Positions 5,497 to 6,597 of a stretch of DNA of 6,597 nt are shown in pieces. The stretch comes from Spirochaetales bacterium Spiro_01 (lineage in GTDB: Bacteria > Spirochaetota > Spirochaetia > Sphaerochaetales > Sphaerochaetaceae): NCBI GenBank assembly GCA_001604265.1, contig LVBC01000003.1, positions 1-6,597 of the forward strand, given 5' to 3'. Within the stretch, counting starts at the first letter, position 1. Each line of letters starts with the position of its first letter. Made by a program: the position numbers and the translations under genes. Below the pieces are notes generated by a model. That model was not told the DNA's origin. It saw only the letters and a list, made by a program, of their open reading frames with translations, and ran no database searches.

Positions 5497-6504
5497 TTAC
5501 TTCTTGAGTCCGAGATCGCCTACGACTGCGTCGAGGTCTGCCTGGATGGATCTTACACGGGCAGGACCGTCCTCATATGGGAGGAAGACCATTCCGAAGC
5601 CCTTTGGCTCGAGAGTGCCCTTGACTGCCTCGTTCTCATATGCATTCGAGTAGAGGGTGTAGAGGGTCCTTGCGGTCTCGTCGCTCATGGACTTTGGTCC
5701 GAGGAAGAGGTTGATGTTGCCCCATGCGAACTTGTAGCCAAGCTCCGGGAAGCTCTTGAGGTCGGGGAATACTGGACAGCGGCCACCCTCGACATCTCTG
5801 GATACGGCTGCAAGTGCAATGACCTTGCCGGCATCGACATACTGCTTTGCCTGGTTCGGGTTGACGAAGCTTGCATCGATCGTCTTTCCGACGATTGCAG
5901 CCATCTTCTCTGTATCCGTACCAGCTTCGACGATCTTAGGCTGGATGCCAGCTGCCTTGGCGAAGAGACCTGTGATGATGTGTGCTGTACCACCGGTCTC
6001 GACACCGAACTTGATGGTGCCAGGAGCGGCCTTTGCAGCAGCTACGAGGTCATCGACACTCTTGTATTGGGAGGAGGCGTCGACTACGAGAATGTAGCTT
6101 GCCGGATCCTTCTGGACGGAGACTGCGATGACCTTGTAGTCGTCGGCTGCAGATCTCTTGAATACGCCGGATGCTTTCTTGATGAGCATTGTTGTGTGGA
6201 ACTGGAGGATGGTGGATCCATCGTTCTTTGCGCTGTAGACCTTCTCGAGTGCAACGGCACCACCACCATCGGAGTTGTTCACGACCGTCACGTTGACGCC
6301 ACCATCAGCTGCGACCTGGCCTGCAAGTGCACGGGCCATTACATCTGTACCACCACCGGTCTTTGCTGGAACCTGTACTTCGATGTTCTTTGGAAGTGCT
6401 GGGCCACCCTTTGCACTGCTTTCGCTCTCTCCGTTTGCAAAGAGCATGGTTGCTGTCATGCAGACTGCCAGAGCAATCATTGCAATCCTTTTCATTGTCT
6501 TCAT
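5497..6504 (-). CDS. tctC: Tripartite tricarboxylate transporter substrate-binding protein, TctC/Bug family
   Basis: This 335-residue exported binding protein captures the carboxylate and delivers it to TctAB. A Sec signal peptide is clear: basic MKTMKR, a hydrophobic core at 7-22 and a probable cut after LFA (23/24), leaving NGESES. The only early Cys (C15) lies inside the hydrophobic core without a proper lipobox, so a lipoprotein is unlikely. Mature-domain landmarks are the ligand-loop motif PAKTGGGTDVMARAL (46-60), the second-domain motif GVETGGTAHIITGLFAKAAGI (167-187), which matches the family's G(S)xxH...F...AG pattern, and EAGTDTEKMAAIVGKTIDASF (193-213). The C-terminal region returns to domain 1 (EPKGF near 299). 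Length is normal for the family. The start at 6504 is set by AAAGGAGAG, with GGAG 8 bases upstream; Met4 would be too far from it. As first gene with its own downstream hairpin it is probably the most abundant product. The ligand is unknown. Confidence 0.95.
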   Translation of the reverse strand: MKTMKRIAMIALAVCMTATMLFANGESESSAKGGPALPKNIEVQVPAKTGGGTDVMARALAGQVAADGGVNVTVVNNSDGGGAVALEKVYSAKNDGSTILQFHTTMLIKKASGVFKRSAADDYKVIAVSVQKDPASYILVVDASSQYKSVDDLVAAAKAAPGTIKFGVETGGTAHIITGLFAKAAGIQPKIVEAGTDTEKMAAIVGKTIDASFVNPNQAKQYVDAGKVIALAAVSRDVEGGRCPVFPDLKSFPELGYKFAWGNINLFLGPKSMSDETARTLYTLYSNAYENEAVKGTLEPKGFGMVFLPYEDGPARVRSIQADLDAVVGDLGLKK

Positions 6505-6510
6505 GAGAAA

Positions 6511-6519
6511 CTCTCCTTT
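6511..6519 (-). promoter_or_regulatory. tctC ribosome binding site
   Basis: AAAGGAGAG on the minus strand, with GGAG ending 8 bases before the ATG at 6504, is a near-ideal Shine-Dalgarno sequence and decides between the two early Met codons. Confidence 0.85.
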
Positions 6520-6553
6520 ATCATTTGTTTGTTTCTTTTTCTTCGATACTGGT

Positions 6554-6581
6554 AGTCTAAAACCGATTCTAGAAAAAACAA
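6554..6581 (-). promoter_or_regulatory. Candidate operon promoter upstream of tctC (weak)
   Basis: On the minus strand TTGTTT (6581-6576) and TAGACT (6559-6554) are separated by 16 bases and lie about 50 bases before the tctC ATG. They match the sigma-70 consensus at 3 of 6 and 4 of 6 positions. The surrounding DNA is distinctly AT-rich compared with the genes, as expected for a promoter, but the match is weak and other placements are possible. The region is cut by the window edge. Confidence 0.3.
6557..6572. promoter_or_regulatory. Operator-like imperfect palindrome in the tctC upstream region
   Basis: CTAAAA (6557-6562) and TTCTAG (6567-6572) are inverted copies with 5 of 6 matches around a 4-base centre. 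The element falls between, and partly on, the proposed -35 and -10 boxes, where a repressor would block RNA polymerase. No regulator gene is in the window, and a 16-bp element of this quality can occur by chance in AT-rich DNA. Confidence 0.25.
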
Positions 6582-6597
6582 CATTTACTTTTTGTGA

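Noticed and set aside
6460..6462. Cys15 of TctC as a lipoprotein acylation site
   Set aside because: It lies in the middle of the hydrophobic core, is preceded by Val rather than Gly, Ala or Ser, and a good signal peptidase I site follows at residue 23.
5422..6555. A 377-codon open frame antisense to tctC
   Set aside because: Its codons are in exact register with the reverse of tctC codons, so it stays open simply because tctC avoids the codons TTA, CTA and TCA. It would start with TTG, the protein is Cys-rich with no recognisable domain, and tctC is a clear family member.

Overview
The window reads as a piece of a bacterial chromosome, probably a spirochaete of the Sphaerochaeta/Treponema type. 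The main clue is the exported binding protein, whose signal peptide ends in LFA followed by NGESES. In my recollection this 'FANG(E/T)' junction is typical of spirochaetal solute-binding proteins. Base composition looks close to balanced by eye. The lineage is an inference, not a proof.

Layout: positions 2-757 (+) hold the 3' part of an ankyrin-repeat protein gene whose beginning probably lies outside the window. It converges on a leftward six-gene cluster that fills the rest. In order of transcription the cluster is tctC (6504-5497), tctB (5429-4965), tctA (4952-3450), a metallo-beta-lactamase (MBL)-fold hydrolase (3450-2602), an alpha/beta hydrolase/esterase (2602-1664) and a second, related MBL-fold hydrolase (1689-805). 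A hairpin at 767-796 separates the two convergent units. A 10-bp hairpin with a U-rich tail sits between tctC and tctB. The 93 bases upstream of tctC hold a strong ribosome binding site and a weak promoter candidate. No stretch without a gene exceeds about 100 bases, and I see no RNA genes, mobile elements or CRISPR.

How it may work: TctC captures a small carboxylate outside the inner membrane and TctAB carries it in. Three enzymes without signal peptides, two zinc-type hydrolases and one serine esterase, would then hydrolyse the cargo or a product of it in the cytoplasm. The junctions are very tight: TAATG, TGATG, a 26-nt overlap, and a stop codon inside a Shine-Dalgarno sequence. Transporter and enzymes are therefore almost certainly one co-translated unit. 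The substrate cannot be read from the sequence. An esterified or lactonised carboxylate is the simplest guess. The most novel aspect is this linkage of a tripartite tricarboxylate transporter to a paralogous MBL pair flanking an esterase with a non-standard oxyanion motif.
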